Below, one piece after another: positions 53,101-60,797 of a DNA stretch of 64,000 nucleotides (positions are counted from its first letter, which is position 1; each line of letters opens with the position of its first letter). A program made the position numbers and the translations under genes. The stretch comes from Sequoia sempervirens. Its lineage: Eukaryota; Streptophyta; Pinopsida; Cupressales; Cupressaceae. The stretch covers positions 496,079,370 through 496,143,369 of the forward strand of contig VDFB02270651.1 of assembly GCA_007258455.2 (NCBI GenBank), read 5' to 3'. The notes under the pieces were generated by a model, which did no database searches, had not been told where the DNA came from, and saw nothing but the letters and a program-made list of their open reading frames with translations.

Positions 53101-55576
53101 TAGTAGTGGAATTCTATTTTATACTTTCACTTTGCTGTGTAAATGATATGTAAATGGAATGCTACTATGTGTAAGACTAAACTTGGGCTAGAGAAAGAAA
53201 GAATTAAAAAAGTATATTAATGCCCTCAGATGGCTAAATGCAGGTCAATGGAACCCAGAGAAGACATCCAACTATAATAGAGAATATCAAAATTAAACAC
53301 TGGCCTAGAGCTATATGTTTCTTTGTTTTGTGGATGAATTGTTGGTGTAATACAGCTTACATTTTCTGACTGAAGCCCTTCTATATTTCAGTCTATTAGT
53401 GTGATGAAACAGCGACTCTTTTAGCCTTGTTCTCTGTGATTCATTTCGTATTAAAGTGATGTTTGTAGGTAAAAATATATTGTATTTTAGAGTTCAATTC
53501 TTGTAGTCTGTGAATAGGGAAACGTATTTTATGTGAAATATTCAAAATAATTTTAGGATGCATCTCAGGCATTATCTTCTTCTAGAGAGCAGTTGTACAA
53601 AATTCTGATTATATGATGTCATTTTCTGGTGTTTATTTGCATACAGGACAATGGAAGGGGAATGCCACATGATGACATTCCAAATATGCTTGGAAGAGGT
53701 AAAATGCTATGTCCCATGATGTTGATTTATTTACTTGCTTGGCCTTTGGTAAAATGGTGCCAAAAGATCCATATTAGGGATAGTCGATTTCACTGTCTTC
53801 AAAATAAGGCTGCGAATCCCATTTAGATAGCAAGTTTTGGTTGAGTTCTGTATTTACAATGCAGTGCTTTCTGGAACAAAGTATGGGCTCAAACAAACAC
53901 GTGGAAAGTTCGGACTAGGTGCAAAAATGGTGAGCATTTTCGTCATTCCCTTATATTGACACTTCTTTCAAAGCTAGTCAAATGCATTATTGTACGTGTA
54001 GATTTTACATTTAAATAAGTTTTGCTAAGATCTGGTTACCACTATATTTAAAGGGGAAAAATATTAAGAATGCCCTTATTATAAGAGATAGCAAAGATAA
54101 TGTACTTTAATACCTGAGATAAATGGTTCAATAAAATATACACTGTAAGGCTATATACCATAATAGTATATACACAAAACAAAGAAGACCAAACAGCAGT
54201 CTTTGGAAGGCAAGGGAGAAATATGAATTGTTATGAATTGCATCCCCTATAATTGAATAAGCATAGGTTAGCATGTAATCTAATCAAGAACATAACGGAA
54301 AATGATAAATAGGTATTCCTACTGGCATATTTAAAACGTATTCTTTAGGATATTATAATCTGTAATTGATAATAACCTGGCATACGAATAAGAATAACAG
54401 ATTTCTGGTCATTAAGTAGCCTGAGTTTTGTTGATCAATTCAGAAGATTGATGCTTGATTCTTCAATTATGAGGCAATATAGGGTGAGAAATATAAACTA
54501 AATATTAGTTATTGGCTTGTTTTTTGGCAATTTATTGTGAAAAGGTTTAGCTTTGAAGTGAGATTTTAAGGTTTAAATTATATGTTTTAGCATTTATCAT
54601 GGTGTTATCCATGTCTGATTACATCAGTTTGAGGTCTTAGAATTGCATTCTATCTTTCTTTGCAGGCATTGATCTGGTCCAAGATGAGTACTGGACTTCC
54701 AATTGACATTTTGTCAGCGACGAGGGGCCAGAATTATATTTCATTTTGTCGGCTTGATATTGATATTCACAAGTATGGATCTTTAGAAATTGGACTCTGC
54801 AGAGGCATTTCTTCAGAAGAATGTAGAGTTTTCATTCATGTAGGGACAATTTGTTAATCATTTTGATTTTGAGCTGATGTAAAAAGAATATGTCATTGCA
54901 TAGAAATATTCCTCATATCCATCTCCATGAAAAACGAGACAACATAGATAGGTGGCATGGGGCTGAAATTCAGGTTACAATTGAAGGCAACTGGACAACT
55001 CATCGTGTAAGTGGTATGCTAGGGTGCATAATAAATCATTTGTTCGTTGTTCATCTAGGAAAACACTTTTGAATGATATCCCTTAGGGCTTTTTTTATTG
55101 ATATGTGCAGTCGAAGATTATACATTACATGCGTCAAATGGCTGTAATTACACCATATGCTCAGTTTCTTTTTCGATACACTTCAGGAACACCAGAGTAA
55201 GATTTTCTTTACTCAAAACCTTTGGAGGGATATATTTTATGTTCCTTAACATTAATTTTGTCTATGAAATTGTGATTTTTTTGGTTAGACATCCTTTACT
55301 TTGCTTTTGTAGCTGTGAATCTTCAAAATTAATATAAATATCTTTGTATGAGATTGTTTTATGTTGATTTGACATGTAGCAAAAATGTTACCATACGATT
55401 TGCACGAAGGACAGATGTGATGCCTGTAGCGCCTGCTGAGACAAATTACCATCCCTCTGCTGTTGATCTGCTACTCATCAAACGGCTTATTGCAGAGACA
55501 TCAAAGCAGAATCTTCTGCAGTTTCTTCAGCATGAATTTATTAGTATTGGAAAGCCTTATGCAGAACGCTTAATTG
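23914..55576 (+). CDS. TOP6B: DNA topoisomerase VI subunit B, eight internal exons
   Basis: Subunit B of plant topoisomerase VI is the GHKL ATPase partner of the SPO11-like subunit A. It relaxes or decatenates DNA in the nucleus and is needed for endoreduplication and cell growth. Exons 23914-24019, 24906-25043, 53648-53699, 53865-53929, 54666-54772, 54904-55006, 55111-55196 and 55380-55576 join in phase (854 bases) without a stop. All seven introns between them have GT..AG ends. Protein blocks: FNTMIGLIDRERVDAELYDD, SETSFFRVTCK, DNGRGMPHDDIPNMLGR (ATP-binding G1), GTKYGLKQTRGKFGLGAKM (G2 lid), LIWSKMSTGLPI, CRLDIDIH, HIHLHEK, WHGAEIQVTIEGNWTTHR, IHYMRQMAVITPYAQFLFRY, TIRFARRTDVMP and HPSAVDLLLIKRLIAETS. 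The exon with the first ATPase motif and the C-terminal exons are not seen in the window. Intact frame and splice sites argue for a working gene. Confidence 0.95.
24906..25043 (+). CDS. TOP6B: TOP6B exon (basic linker)
   Basis: 46 codons: KRLAKEAREQEKMAKK, IALGKKPKEMTGGKGV, RSETSFFRVTCK. The lysine-rich stretch is the variable linker before the ATP-binding G1 motif. Acceptor ATATAG, donor GTGAGT. Confidence 0.93.
25995..27077. mobile_element. Non-autonomous hAT element (1,083 bases)
   Basis: Ends CTAAGTAGCCGGTTCGGG and, inverted, CTATGTAGCCGGTTCGCC, with an 8-base target duplication TATTTAAG at 25987-25994 and 27078-27085. Subterminal GGTTCGGGTTCG runs lie at 26003-26050 and CGAACC-type runs at 26925-27070. 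The middle is AT-rich and carries a (TA)n run at 26126-26157. No transposase frame is present, so it would need the enzyme of a full hAT relative such as hAT-1 or hAT-2. It is inside the TOP6B giant intron. Confidence 0.93.
26126..26157. repeat. (TA)n microsatellite
   Basis: About 16 TA units in a row inside the short hAT element. Confidence 0.95.
27086..28528. other. Intron sequence, nothing recognised
   Basis: AT-rich, T-biased sequence. The frame at 28185-28568 has no family resemblance. A TAATTAATAATTAATAATTA run lies near 27716. Confidence 0.6.
28541..29305 (-). mobile_element. LINE 3' fragment (LINE-2)
   Basis: Minus strand shows the end of a plant LINE ORF2. A zinc-finger RVT-like piece (CGEIESFMHLFFGWSFAKTV in one frame) is followed by ILWFIWIERNKEVFQG, the hallmark that follows the RVT zinc finger. 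The plus-strand T-run at 28525-28540 is its poly(A) tail. It is truncated at its 5' side, roughly at 29305-29440, with no target duplication found. It is separate from LINE-1, which has its own tail at 29862. Confidence 0.65.
29400..29841 (+). other. Possible 5' end of hAT-3, upstream of LINE-1
   Basis: From about 29481 the sequence GGGGCATAGTTTGCAAACTT is followed by several GAGT/GAGTACTTGTGAG motifs, like a transposon end with subterminal repeats. If LINE-1 is removed, this end lies about 740 bases before the BED finger of hAT-3, comparable with the 724-base leader of hAT-1. The other end was not found, so the assignment is inference. Confidence 0.3.
29842..29861. repeat. Target site duplication of LINE-1, 3' side
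   Basis: TAGGCATGTAAGACATATTT, identical over 20 bases to 38479-38498. It is followed by the T-run of the LINE tail. Confidence 0.9.
29928..30893 (-). pseudogene. LINE-1 ORF2 C-terminus: RVT zinc finger and RNase H
   Basis: 321 open codons. The N-terminal part is the RVT zinc finger (CGLCCASEESVSHLFFQCTF, then HIWHLWWEVWNQA and WHIWLERYQRSFQD). The C-terminal half is a plant LINE RNase H, with acidic residues in SLKINIDRSSRGNPG, NNLMEALAILHVVECA and ICESDSQVVVHML, and the end block IPREWNGVANSLARWASDH. The three catalytic acids are present. RNase H removes RNA from the cDNA hybrid. The domain is open, but the ORF upstream carries stops. Confidence 0.85.
30894..31958 (-). pseudogene. LINE-1 ORF2 connecting region
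   Basis: Same frame as the flanking domains but with point stops. 31877-31551 gives LWQKVNHWTHRWLSFVARL, TLLKFVIQALPIYRCFVQST and EEGGLGLRFAILNGQALAAK, the thumb/connection typical of plant LINEs. 31316-31041 gives WVTIDHYKFAHGCGLVDQYR, WKLPSEWPPGGS. Stops at 31550 and near 31040 show it is dead. Confidence 0.75.
31959..32586 (-). pseudogene. LINE-1 reverse transcriptase, C-terminal part
   Basis: Reads GKQILDGVVVASEVIHSM, RSMFIKLDMAKAYDKVKWSF (first catalytic aspartate), ASRGLRQGDPLSPYLFIIMA, LSHLQFVDDTTLMG (catalytic box FVDD instead of the usual FADD) and GRKVNDHKSSIFF. It begins directly at the hAT-2 target duplication and carries one stop (in SDE*GGFVV) next to it. Confidence 0.88.
32587..32594. 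repeat. Target site duplication GTTTTGAG of hAT-2, left
   Basis: GTTTTGAG, identical to 35965-35972; eight bases as expected for hAT. Confidence 0.93.
32595..35964 (-). mobile_element. hAT DNA transposon hAT-2, complete ends (3,370 bases)
   Basis: Terminal repeats CTAAGTTACCGGTTCGGG (left, plus strand) and CTATGTTGCAGGGTTCG (right, minus strand), flanked by perfect 8-base duplications GTTTTGAG. Subterminal GGTTCGGG and CGAACC/GGTACG repeats lie at both ends (32600-32700 and 35790-35960). The internal transposase gene has the same three-exon layout as hAT-1 but is broken. The element sits in the reverse transcriptase of LINE-1, so it is younger than that LINE. Confidence 0.95.
32961..35401 (-). 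pseudogene. hAT-2 transposase, broken
   Basis: Exon 1 (35401-34266) starts MASSQSSVGGEG and has the BED finger (GFVWKCNFCNTQYNSSYYQV) and DUF659 core (IVSDGWKDCKNCPLIN, VVQVITDNAKVCRAAG). It contains a stop near 35087, a second stop before RDMVSTINS, and a frameshift near 34410 just after HIFWTP. Exon 2 (34140-33435) starts VAETRFAS, then a one-base insertion and a stop after WNKMTTP at 33747; IKILSQ marks its end. Exon 3 (33329-32961) carries ASSSAAERNWSTYSFIHSVK and an acidic tail ending DDSDNPIDD. Intron positions equal those of hAT-1. It cannot make transposase but keeps its ends. Confidence 0.88.
35965..35972. repeat. Target site duplication GTTTTGAG of hAT-2, right
   Basis: Second copy of the 8-base duplication. 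Confidence 0.93.
35973..36577 (-). pseudogene. LINE-1 reverse transcriptase, N-terminal part
   Basis: Minus strand, same frame as 32586-31959. Blocks: LREEIYWKQKARIDWLQEGD, RNTAFFHHFVQARR, GMNKGKAPSPDSFPVEFFQE, NSTFLVLIPKKEGVDKLE, FFRPIALCNVVYKIITKLIA. These are the fingers and palm start of a plant L1-type reverse transcriptase. One stop interrupts it near 36392. Upstream the homology ends exactly where the LTR-like block begins. Confidence 0.85.
36578..38478 (+). mobile_element. LTR-like insertion in the 5' part of LINE-1
   Basis: LINE homology stops at 36577 and TGTAATGTTCCCTTCTC begins, a common start of plant LTRs. The sequence carries the GGACGCC and ATAGTAAATACTATT-like motifs also found, inverted, at about 48400-50187, so both belong to one LTR family. 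The right LTR end and a duplication were not pinned down. Some LINE 5' sequence may remain between the LTR end and 38478. Confidence 0.45.
38479..38498. repeat. Target site duplication of LINE-1, 5' side
   Basis: Identical to 29842-29861 over 20 bases. Confidence 0.9.
38889..39139 (+). pseudogene. hAT-3 BED zinc finger exon
   Basis: Plus strand: DLAWKFAAMGLVAGIVICTC, CLKKLSGSINCLRYHLLGIP, NRNSKPCIVASEEVK, a stop, then EMTLLASLDEKELERAKAQG. This is the BED finger region of a hAT transposase, of a subfamily different from hAT-1/2. The solo LTR at 39145 interrupts the gene just after it, and homology resumes at 41407. Confidence 0.7.
39140..39144. repeat. Target site duplication ATAAT of the solo LTR, left
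   Basis: ATAAT before TGTCATGCCC, repeated at 41402-41406. Confidence 0.8.
39450..39466. repeat. Target site duplication of SINE-2, left
   Basis: AATATAGACAAAAATAA, identical to 39661-39677. Confidence 0.92.
39467..39660 (+). mobile_element. tRNA-derived SINE (SINE-2)
   Basis: 194 bases, GC-rich against an AT-rich background. It has an A box (TAGCTCGGTTGG, 39479-39490), a B box-like GAGTTCTAGTC (39523-39533) and a terminal poly(A) of about 12, with perfect 17-base target duplications. The 3' part shares TTATAGGGG and CCGATTCCT with SINE-1. The high GC, clean tail and perfect duplication suggest a young copy. Confidence 0.92.
39661..39677. repeat. Target site duplication of SINE-2, right
   Basis: Second copy of the 17-base duplication. 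Confidence 0.92.
40838..41073 (+). repeat. Direct repeat of about 65 bases in the solo LTR
   Basis: The block ATGGCAAGGGCCACATGG ... GTACTGCTCTTGGGC occurs at about 40839-40903 and again at about 41007-41072, with a few mismatches. Confidence 0.85.
41407..43450 (+). pseudogene. hAT-3 transposase remnant (DUF659 to hATC)
   Basis: Continuation of the BED exon at 38889. Readable pieces in order are LSFNVARSPYWVYSVITLA; then NFLVTSNGELIVLKSIDAS; VVINNVTAYVVAERLLWEAS; HSWVLDLMRDHTKGKEL; GATRFASN; VLEPLVRVLCLVDGEQNAMG; YIYEAMDRAKKAIQ; and the C-terminal dimerisation block GNWSLFDAMHTKKCNMLTQQ, HCNDLVFMQC. Many stops and shifts show an old copy. Intron-like AT-rich stretches separate the pieces, as in active hAT genes. 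Confidence 0.75.
43451..44480. other. Intron sequence without a recognised gene
   Basis: 43880-44340 is purine-rich on the plus strand, which opens overlapping minus-strand frames; these show no family resemblance. The right end of hAT-3 should lie here but was not identified. Confidence 0.5.
44500..45075 (+). repeat. Copia-type LTR fragment
   Basis: Closely matches the reverse complement of about 51450-52050. The shared part includes TTGAGGTTGGTGCCTC, several GATTGGTGTCTC units, AATCTTGTAAGTG and AGTAAAAGATTGT. It lacks the LTR end with the CACCCCC motif, so it is cut on the right near 45075. Confidence 0.7.
45350..46030 (+). pseudogene. Gypsy-type gag-pol fragment around the aspartic protease
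   Basis: One plus-strand frame with stops: VNVLLEDTWRSHGKSTIWSP, TFQLVGVEQQGIKVLGFL, ALRKKAYDALLG, then GWLVAGKANHDWKKNT, KYIIDLKNQAVS, and an acidic tail (SSSDSSYLDSGEEW, DDETNSLRGLFHWQMED). This order is that of retropepsin and the linker after it in plant Ty3/Gypsy elements. The catalytic D-S-G lies at the left edge and looks mutated and shifted. No reverse transcriptase follows, so most of pol is deleted. Family assignment is from memory of similar conifer elements and is tentative. Confidence 0.55.
46200..47440. repeat. Region of dispersed GTAYGAC/GTATGAC-type motifs
   Basis: More than 30 copies of a short degenerate motif (cores GTATGAC, GTACGAC, GTACAAC, ATATGAC and complements such as GTCATAC), often preceded by CAT or CATC, at intervals of about 20-60 bases. 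There is no fixed repeat length. The short frames across it look non-coding. It sits between the Gypsy protease remnant and the LTR at 47785, where the 3' non-coding part of the element should be. Confidence 0.75.
47775..47782 (+). other. Probable polypurine tract
   Basis: GGGGAGGA, two bases before TGTAGTCAGTG, the presumed LTR start. It would be the plus-strand primer site of the Gypsy-like element. Confidence 0.5.
47785..48130 (+). repeat. Probable 3' LTR of the Gypsy-like element
   Basis: Starts TGTAGTCAGTGTACAATGG after a polypurine tract and seems to end in CAAAGCAACAAACA near 48128. No second copy was found in the window. The bases TGGCACCTCC that follow could instead be a primer site, which would make this a 5' LTR. 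Confidence 0.4.
48400..50187 (-). mobile_element. LTR (minus strand), same family as 36578
   Basis: Read on the minus strand it starts TGTAATGTCCCCATTTTTAG at 50187. It contains GTGGACGCC, GGACGCC and TTTTTAGTAAGTGCC motifs shared with the insert at 36578. The left boundary is uncertain (48230-48550). No internal coding sequence was seen, so it is probably a solo LTR. Confidence 0.5.
50257..50498 (+). pseudogene. hAT-4 C-terminal exon fragment
   Basis: After an AATAG acceptor the plus strand reads VASSASAEWNWSAYFYL, the hATC start that hAT-1 and hAT-2 show as VASSS..RNWSTYSF. It continues in shifted frames with KEGLVYIALE and an acidic end DDLDLDVFDED and stop. The exon start is in the same position as exon 3 of hAT-1/2. 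The upstream exons are not present; an LTR lies directly to the left. Confidence 0.65.
51360..52542 (-). mobile_element. Copia-type solo LTR (minus strand)
   Basis: Read on the minus strand it starts TGTTGTCATCGATGTCAAG and ends GATTCACCCCCTGCC...GTGTTCTCA. Flanks TTTGA (51355-51359) and TTTGC (52543-52547) are near-identical, as for an old 5-base duplication. No primer-binding site follows the end, so it is a solo LTR. The same CACCCCC end motif occurs in the LTRs at 9872 and 60227. Confidence 0.7.
52548..53647. other. End of the giant TOP6B intron, no other feature
   Basis: AT-rich sequence leading to the CATACAG acceptor. No coding block or repeat recognised. Confidence 0.6.
53648..53699 (+). 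CDS. TOP6B: TOP6B exon with the ATP-binding G1 motif
   Basis: DNGRGMPHDDIPNMLGR plus one base. DNGxGMP is the GHKL G1 box that contacts the adenine of ATP. 52 bases, preceded by GCATACAG and followed by GTAAAA. Confidence 0.95.
53865..53929 (+). CDS. TOP6B: TOP6B exon with the ATP-lid G2 motif
   Basis: VLSGTKYGLKQTRGKFGLGA plus KM. GKFGLGAKM is the glycine-rich lid of type VI B subunits. Donor GTGAGC. Confidence 0.95.
54666..54772 (+). CDS. TOP6B: TOP6B exon
   Basis: ALIWSKMSTGLPIDILSATR, then GQNYISFCRLDIDIH and two bases of the next codon. Acceptor TTTGCAG, donor GTATGG. Confidence 0.95.
54904..55006 (+). CDS. TOP6B: TOP6B exon
   Basis: NIPHIHLHEKRDNIDRWHGA, EIQVTIEGNWTTHR. Acceptor TTGCATAG, donor GTAAGT. 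Confidence 0.95.
55111..55196 (+). CDS. TOP6B: TOP6B exon
   Basis: SKIIHYMRQMAVITPYAQFL, FRYTSGTP and two bases. Acceptor ATGTGCAG, donor GTAAGA. Start of the transducer-side segment of the B subunit. Confidence 0.95.
55380..55576 (+). CDS. TOP6B: TOP6B exon (last one visible)
   Basis: KNVTIRFARRTDVMPVAPAE, HPSAVDLLLIKRLIAETSKQ, LLQFLQHEFISIGK, AERLIG with the last codon split. Donor GTATGT at 55577. The next expected block (MGPDFGPSM-type) was not found in 55577-64000, so this intron is longer than 8.4 kb. Confidence 0.95.
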
Positions 55577-58500
55577 GTATGTATCTTTTGAGCATTATGG
55601 GCATGCTTTTCATTGTTTCTGTGTGGCGAGGTGGTTTTGGTCCTTGGATATGATTTTATTTTGAGTTATCAAATGGAGTGATATGGACTATACATTATGA
55701 TTGTGTACATACTAATTTTTTGGAAAATAAAATATTGGAATAATTCTTCAACTGCATGCCGGTTCATGTCATTATATTGAGGCCAGTGAAATCATGCATT
55801 TGTTATTAGGATCTGATTACATCATGGTATTTATGCATGGTATCATCATAAGAAAATAATGACTTTGCAGACAGCAATGAATGTAGAGTGCATGTGGAAA
55901 AACATAAATTCTACAGAGGATAATAGAAAGATAAGGACATTGCACTCTTCTGTGATATTGAAAATGAAATTCATGCTATTAGACAAGAGGAGAAATCTGA
56001 CTGTAATACAATTCACCTTAAAGTAATGACCCAAAACTCATCCATCCTGCATTCGTGAACCCAGATTTAACATGGCCTACAATAAGCTCAAACTTAAGTT
56101 GGTCCAGATCAGCTAGTTGGTCCAGATCAGCTATTAAGTCGAACTCAAATCAGCAAATTACCTGCTGAAAATAATGCAGACGCTGACATAAAATTAACAA
56201 ATATACCTTGAAACACAAAATAAGTTTTGTCTATGTTGAATGCTTGACATAATATGGTTCCTTGTCATCAAAATTGTATACATTGATGATTATGGGCTTT
56301 GCTGAAAGTCTAGATTCTCAACAACTCTTGACATTAGTTTAGATAGTAGATATCTTTACCACAAGTGCAAACCACTAGCTGAATATACTTTGGGATATGC
56401 TTCATTCATTGAGAGAGGCGGCCTCCTAAAAGAAAATGTCCTCATTCAATCATATACATTCTTTGATAGACTTCCTTAAGAACATAATTATGAGAGAAGA
56501 AAACAGTGTTTGTATCAATGTGGTGGCCAGAACATTTTCTAATGGCAATGAAACTTCAAAGGTTATATTTGATCTGAATGTAATCAAAATGTTCTGTTGG
56601 TAGATAAGGCAATTCTTCATAATATTATGTGAAAACCATCATTAATGAATATGCAGGGGTTCCGGCTATAGTAAAGTCATCTTTGTCACCTTTGCATCTA
56701 TGATTGTTGCTACGATGCCTTTTGTAAGGTGAGTTTTGTCAATTACTTGAAGTAATTGTGGATGAATTCGGTAGATAAATAATACTAGGTTAGCGTAGGT
56801 ACTTCTTATACATGAAGCTAATCTCCAGTTTGCAACTAATTATGTTGTTTTAATGGTGGCAATCAAATTTGGCATCACAAAATTGTATCTTTGAACTGAT
56901 TTGTCTATCATAATTTATTTGCTTAATGACTGAAATGATCAATCTCAACTTTACTGGCCTCTACAAAGTGATATTTCTGGATGCCAAATCGGTTATACTG
57001 CTGAAGGTGTTCCTTCTATGAGAAAGGGCTTGTGAAAGTACATGAACAATAATGAATTGATAGCTGATAAGTAGTAATAACGGTGCAAGACTGTAAGTCT
57101 AATCTGGGTTGGGCATGTGTCTTATTTCAGTTTGACTTTTTCTTGTTTTTGGGTTTTCATTGTACATGACATAGATGAGGAGAACAATTTGTATCCACTT
57201 CTGCATCTCTCTTCCAACAGCAATCTCTTCATCTTCGCCAATAGGGCTTGCATTCTCCTTGACTCCTTTATGCTACCACTCGACTCTATGAGCAATTTCC
57301 CGTGACCCTCTTGGGAATATAACTAACTTATCTCCCATTTGGAAAAGTGTGAAATAAACATGATGATTCACTCTTTTAACATGTTGCTTGTGTTGGACAG
57401 GTTGCAATAGTCTATGCATGCTATGGCTGTAAACATATCCTGCTGTTGCTTTGTGTGTATGTTCTTTTGATAGGTTTTGGTTTTGCAGGCCATGAAGAGG
57501 TGATGATTACAGAGGTGAATCCTTCACAGGGGATTGTAACATACGCCCTCAATCTGCCCTTGTATTTTTTGTTTTCAGATGTGTTTGAAATCAGAAATGT
57601 AATTTGCAATAGTTTTGTGATGGTTTTGAGATGATAAATAAAGTGCAGATAATAAAGTAACTTGCAGCAATGAAAACAATTCAGGAAATTACAATTTTTG
57701 GAATTACAATGAGCATAAAATTCCAGATTTATATTCCGATCAGAAAATAGGTTTTTAACTTTTTTCTCAATTACAAAGGTGATCAAGTTCATAAAATATC
57801 ATAACATATCTAAGTCCAACATACCTAGAAAAATTGGAGTCTTTGACAAGCTGCTGTAGTCACAACCAGCAAGCTGGAACCTCCAAAAATGGGACGCCAC
57901 AACTAGAAATGATCTCCATTGCTGATGAAACTGAAATACAACGCAATAAGAGCCCTAGGTGCCACCCTCAAGCCAAACAAATAACGATAAAACTTAGTTT
58001 GAAGCTCCAAAAACCCAACGCCACACCTAGAATGGTACGACCAGCTACAAGGATAGTACAGCCAACTAAAGATAACTCAAACAGCAAACAATCTCACAAA
58101 TCTTTCCTTCAATCGGCCTCCTCAAGACTGATATGCAATAACCTCTGTCAAAACTGGAATATAAACCTCCACCATTAAGCACAACTGTGGTTTCTGTATG
58201 AAATCACCAAGAAATCCTCCAAATTGGGTCTCTCACCTGTTGAACATTTTTTTTGTCATTGATGTCAAAGAGTGAACTTGCAGGTGATGTTGCTTGTCTT
58301 GCTGAGTTCATTCTGTTATGAAAATGAAATTGGAATGAAATACCAGTGTGCCTCTTAGCTTGTAAAGTTGCTGATTATTCATTAGTTTTTTCAACTTATT
58401 TGAAATGGCGATTATGTGTGATTGATCTTTTTATGTCAGCAAATGAGTTTCTAAAGTGCCACACCAGATTGGACTTGTCAAAGGAGGTTCATGCCATATC

Positions 58501-59540
58501 TCTGCGAATTTGATATGGGCGACAACTTATGTGTAAGGCAACTCATGAACGTGTATCTAACTTTCCTATTCATGGCAACGGTTTTTGTCAATGGCTTTCG
58601 ATTCATTGAATGCGCTTATTGAAGGCCTTCGTGGCCATTTAACAATTTCTTCGTCCCCTGTTCCTAGCGCAGTTTGTATTATGTAGGAGCTATGCGCATT
58701 CTTTATTATTATTTCTCTGTCTTTGCTATTTTTTTTGGCGGCATGGGCTTTATGATGTAGAAACGTGCTTATTAAAAATGTGTTGTTATCATTCTCTCTA
58801 TCGTGCTATCTATTATTAGTGACCATCAACTTTGACACGGGCAGTGTGTGAAAGTGGGTGTGACAAGGACCAAATTTGAAAAGCTTGAGGTTGTGGTTTT
58901 TGAATAAATAAAAAATATTCTGTCGTATTTGATATACTTGGATTAAAGTCGTGCGAATCAATTTTGAATTGGTTAATGCCTTGGTAGTTTTTGCATTGTC
59001 CTGAAGGTGGAGTTGTGTTGTATTTGAGGTGTGTTCGATTCAGTTTTGTGGATGGCGCGACATGTTTATTGCTTTAATTGTGTGAGCATATATGTGTATA
59101 TATGGTTTTTGGGTGTTGTGTGTGAAAAAAATGCTCTGCATTTTTTTAGTCAAATTTCTATGAAAGTTGTGCTGAACGAGCCGATATATGCTAATTTGGT
59201 GTTAACGGAATTTGGTGGTGCTTCAGCTAATTTGATTGAGCAGTTGTGATATATATATTGCAAGTCAGTAAGCTTGGACCTTCAGTGATGTTGCGTAACC
59301 ATTTTGCCAAGTGAATCGGCTATTACATATTCCGTGGGCATTCTATTGGTCAAAACATTTGATAGTTATGTTTTTGAAGCTCATGATTAGTAGTGATAAA
59401 TTGTCTTGCATGAGAGTTGGGGGTTGACAGGTGACTTTGTGCTATGTCCAATGAGTGGATGTGAACTCCACAGTGATCCCTGAATACAAAAGATTGTGAT
59501 TCAAATCTCTATAATATCTTGTGCGCCGAGTCTCATATTA
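55577..59540. other. TOP6B: TOP6B intron sequence, no other gene recognised
   Basis: AT-rich intron sequence. It contains an exact 18-base tandem duplication, GTTGGTCCAGATCAGCTA, at 56098-56133. 57780-58230 looks like old LTR debris (AACCTCCAAAAATGGGACGC) but could not be delimited. Confidence 0.5.
56098..56133 (+). repeat. Exact 18-base tandem duplication
   Basis: GTTGGTCCAGATCAGCTA twice head to tail. Confidence 0.95.
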
Positions 59541-59544
59541 CTGT

Positions 59545-60227
59545 TGGAAAACTTCCTGTAGCGAAAGACCATACCTTGTATTCCCACAAAATTTGAGATT
59601 GAGTCCAAAGAGAATACAAATTCATGGTGCACACTTTGAAAAGGAAGACGTGTATGACTTTGTGAAGTGCTTCCTGTTTTATTGGAGTTTGAGTTAAGTG
59701 TTGAAGATTATGTTAGCTCTGTGTGAGCTTGTTTTGAAGAAGTCTTGAATTTGTTTTTGAATATTAGGAAGTTTGAAAAATGTTAAAAACAGAGAAAGGA
59801 TTGAGGCGTTATTGGAGAAGAAGTTAAGTTTGTGCATAGGGAGTTTTCAGAATTACAATAGTGTTTATGTATATGCATGAGCTATTTTGTTGACATGCAG
59901 ATTGGTTTTGAAGTCAAAGTGCAGAAATGGCGTGTAGTTAGAATGCTTAAAGAGTTGGTGCTCTTACTAAAGTTGGTGCTTCCAATGATTGGTGCTTACT
60001 TTTGTAATTTAGGTTGGTGCCCATTTGTTGTTAATGAAAGCTATTGCTCTGTCGTGGTTTTTTACCCAAAAGGGTTTTCCATGTGAAATTGGTGTTCTCC
60101 TTGTTGGTGTTTGCTCTTATTGTTCTATTTGCTGTTTCATATGGTTTCATGTGTTTAAAAGTTTAAAATATTGATTCACCACCCCCTGCCCCCCCCTCAC
60201 CTCTTAGTATTTTTTGTGTGCTCTTCA
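59545..60227 (+). repeat. Copia-type 5' LTR (left boundary uncertain)
   Basis: Ends in CTCTTCA two bases before a primer-binding site. It carries TTGGTGCTTCC/TTGGTGCCC units and the CACCCCCTGCC motif shared with the LTRs at 9872 and 51360. A possible start is TGTTGGAAAACTTCC near 59545. The 3' LTR is outside the window. Confidence 0.6.
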
Positions 60228-60229
60228 AT

Positions 60230-60241
60230 TGGTATCAGAGC
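60230..60241 (+). other. Primer-binding site (initiator Met tRNA type)
   Basis: TGGTATCAGAGC, separated from the LTR by AT as in Copia A. It marks the start of the internal region of an LTR retroelement reaching past 63535. Confidence 0.9.
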
Positions 60242-60797
60242 GGGGCTCCTTCAGAAAGAGAGCTTAAATACTTGGAGGTCAATCTTGTTAGCACGCATGG
60301 GTTCTCATGGTCTTGCTACAACAAAGCTCCCTTATTCGATTTTTCTAACCATAGATTACATACTCTGCAATTAATCGTCGAGTGGCCAAGTACTCTCCCA
60401 TTTTTTGCTCGGGCAAGTACTCTCGGCTCAGGATGAAAAAAAAATTACCTTTTTTTCAGAAAACTTGCGGAAAACCCTTTAGAGTACTCGCAAAAACCTA
60501 GAATAGATGAAATGTGCTTTTCATGCACTTATTTTTCACACAATTTCGATGTGTTTTTGGCGCATTAAAGCTCAATTACTACTTTTTTGAGGGTAATAAA
60601 ATTAGAGTTATTTTGTTTCTCGTCACAATTGCATGTGTATTCAAGAATTTTGAAGAACAAAGCTCTTTGAATTGTCAAAAGGATTGTGCAGTAGAGGGTT
60701 TTTAGGGTTGTTTGTTGAATTTTCGAAAGGAGAGAGAAAAACCCTAGGAATTACAATGATTAAGCACAAACCCTAGTTAAATTAAAAACCCTAGAAA

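Larger units (their letters stand above)
25044..53647 (+). other. TOP6B: Giant TOP6B intron (28,604 bases)
   Basis: Bounded by AAG/GTGAGT at 25043/25044 and GCATACAG/GAC at 53647/53648. The neighbouring exon residues RVTCK and DNGRGMP are adjacent in the protein. It holds the elements listed from 25995 to 52542. LINE-1, the LINE-2 fragment, hAT-2 and the solo LTR at 51360 run antisense to the gene. Confidence 0.92.

Noticed and set aside
53700..53826. Open reading through the short intron after the G1 exon
   Set aside because: The following protein block (VLSGTKYG) only joins in phase through the GT..AG splice at 53700-53864.
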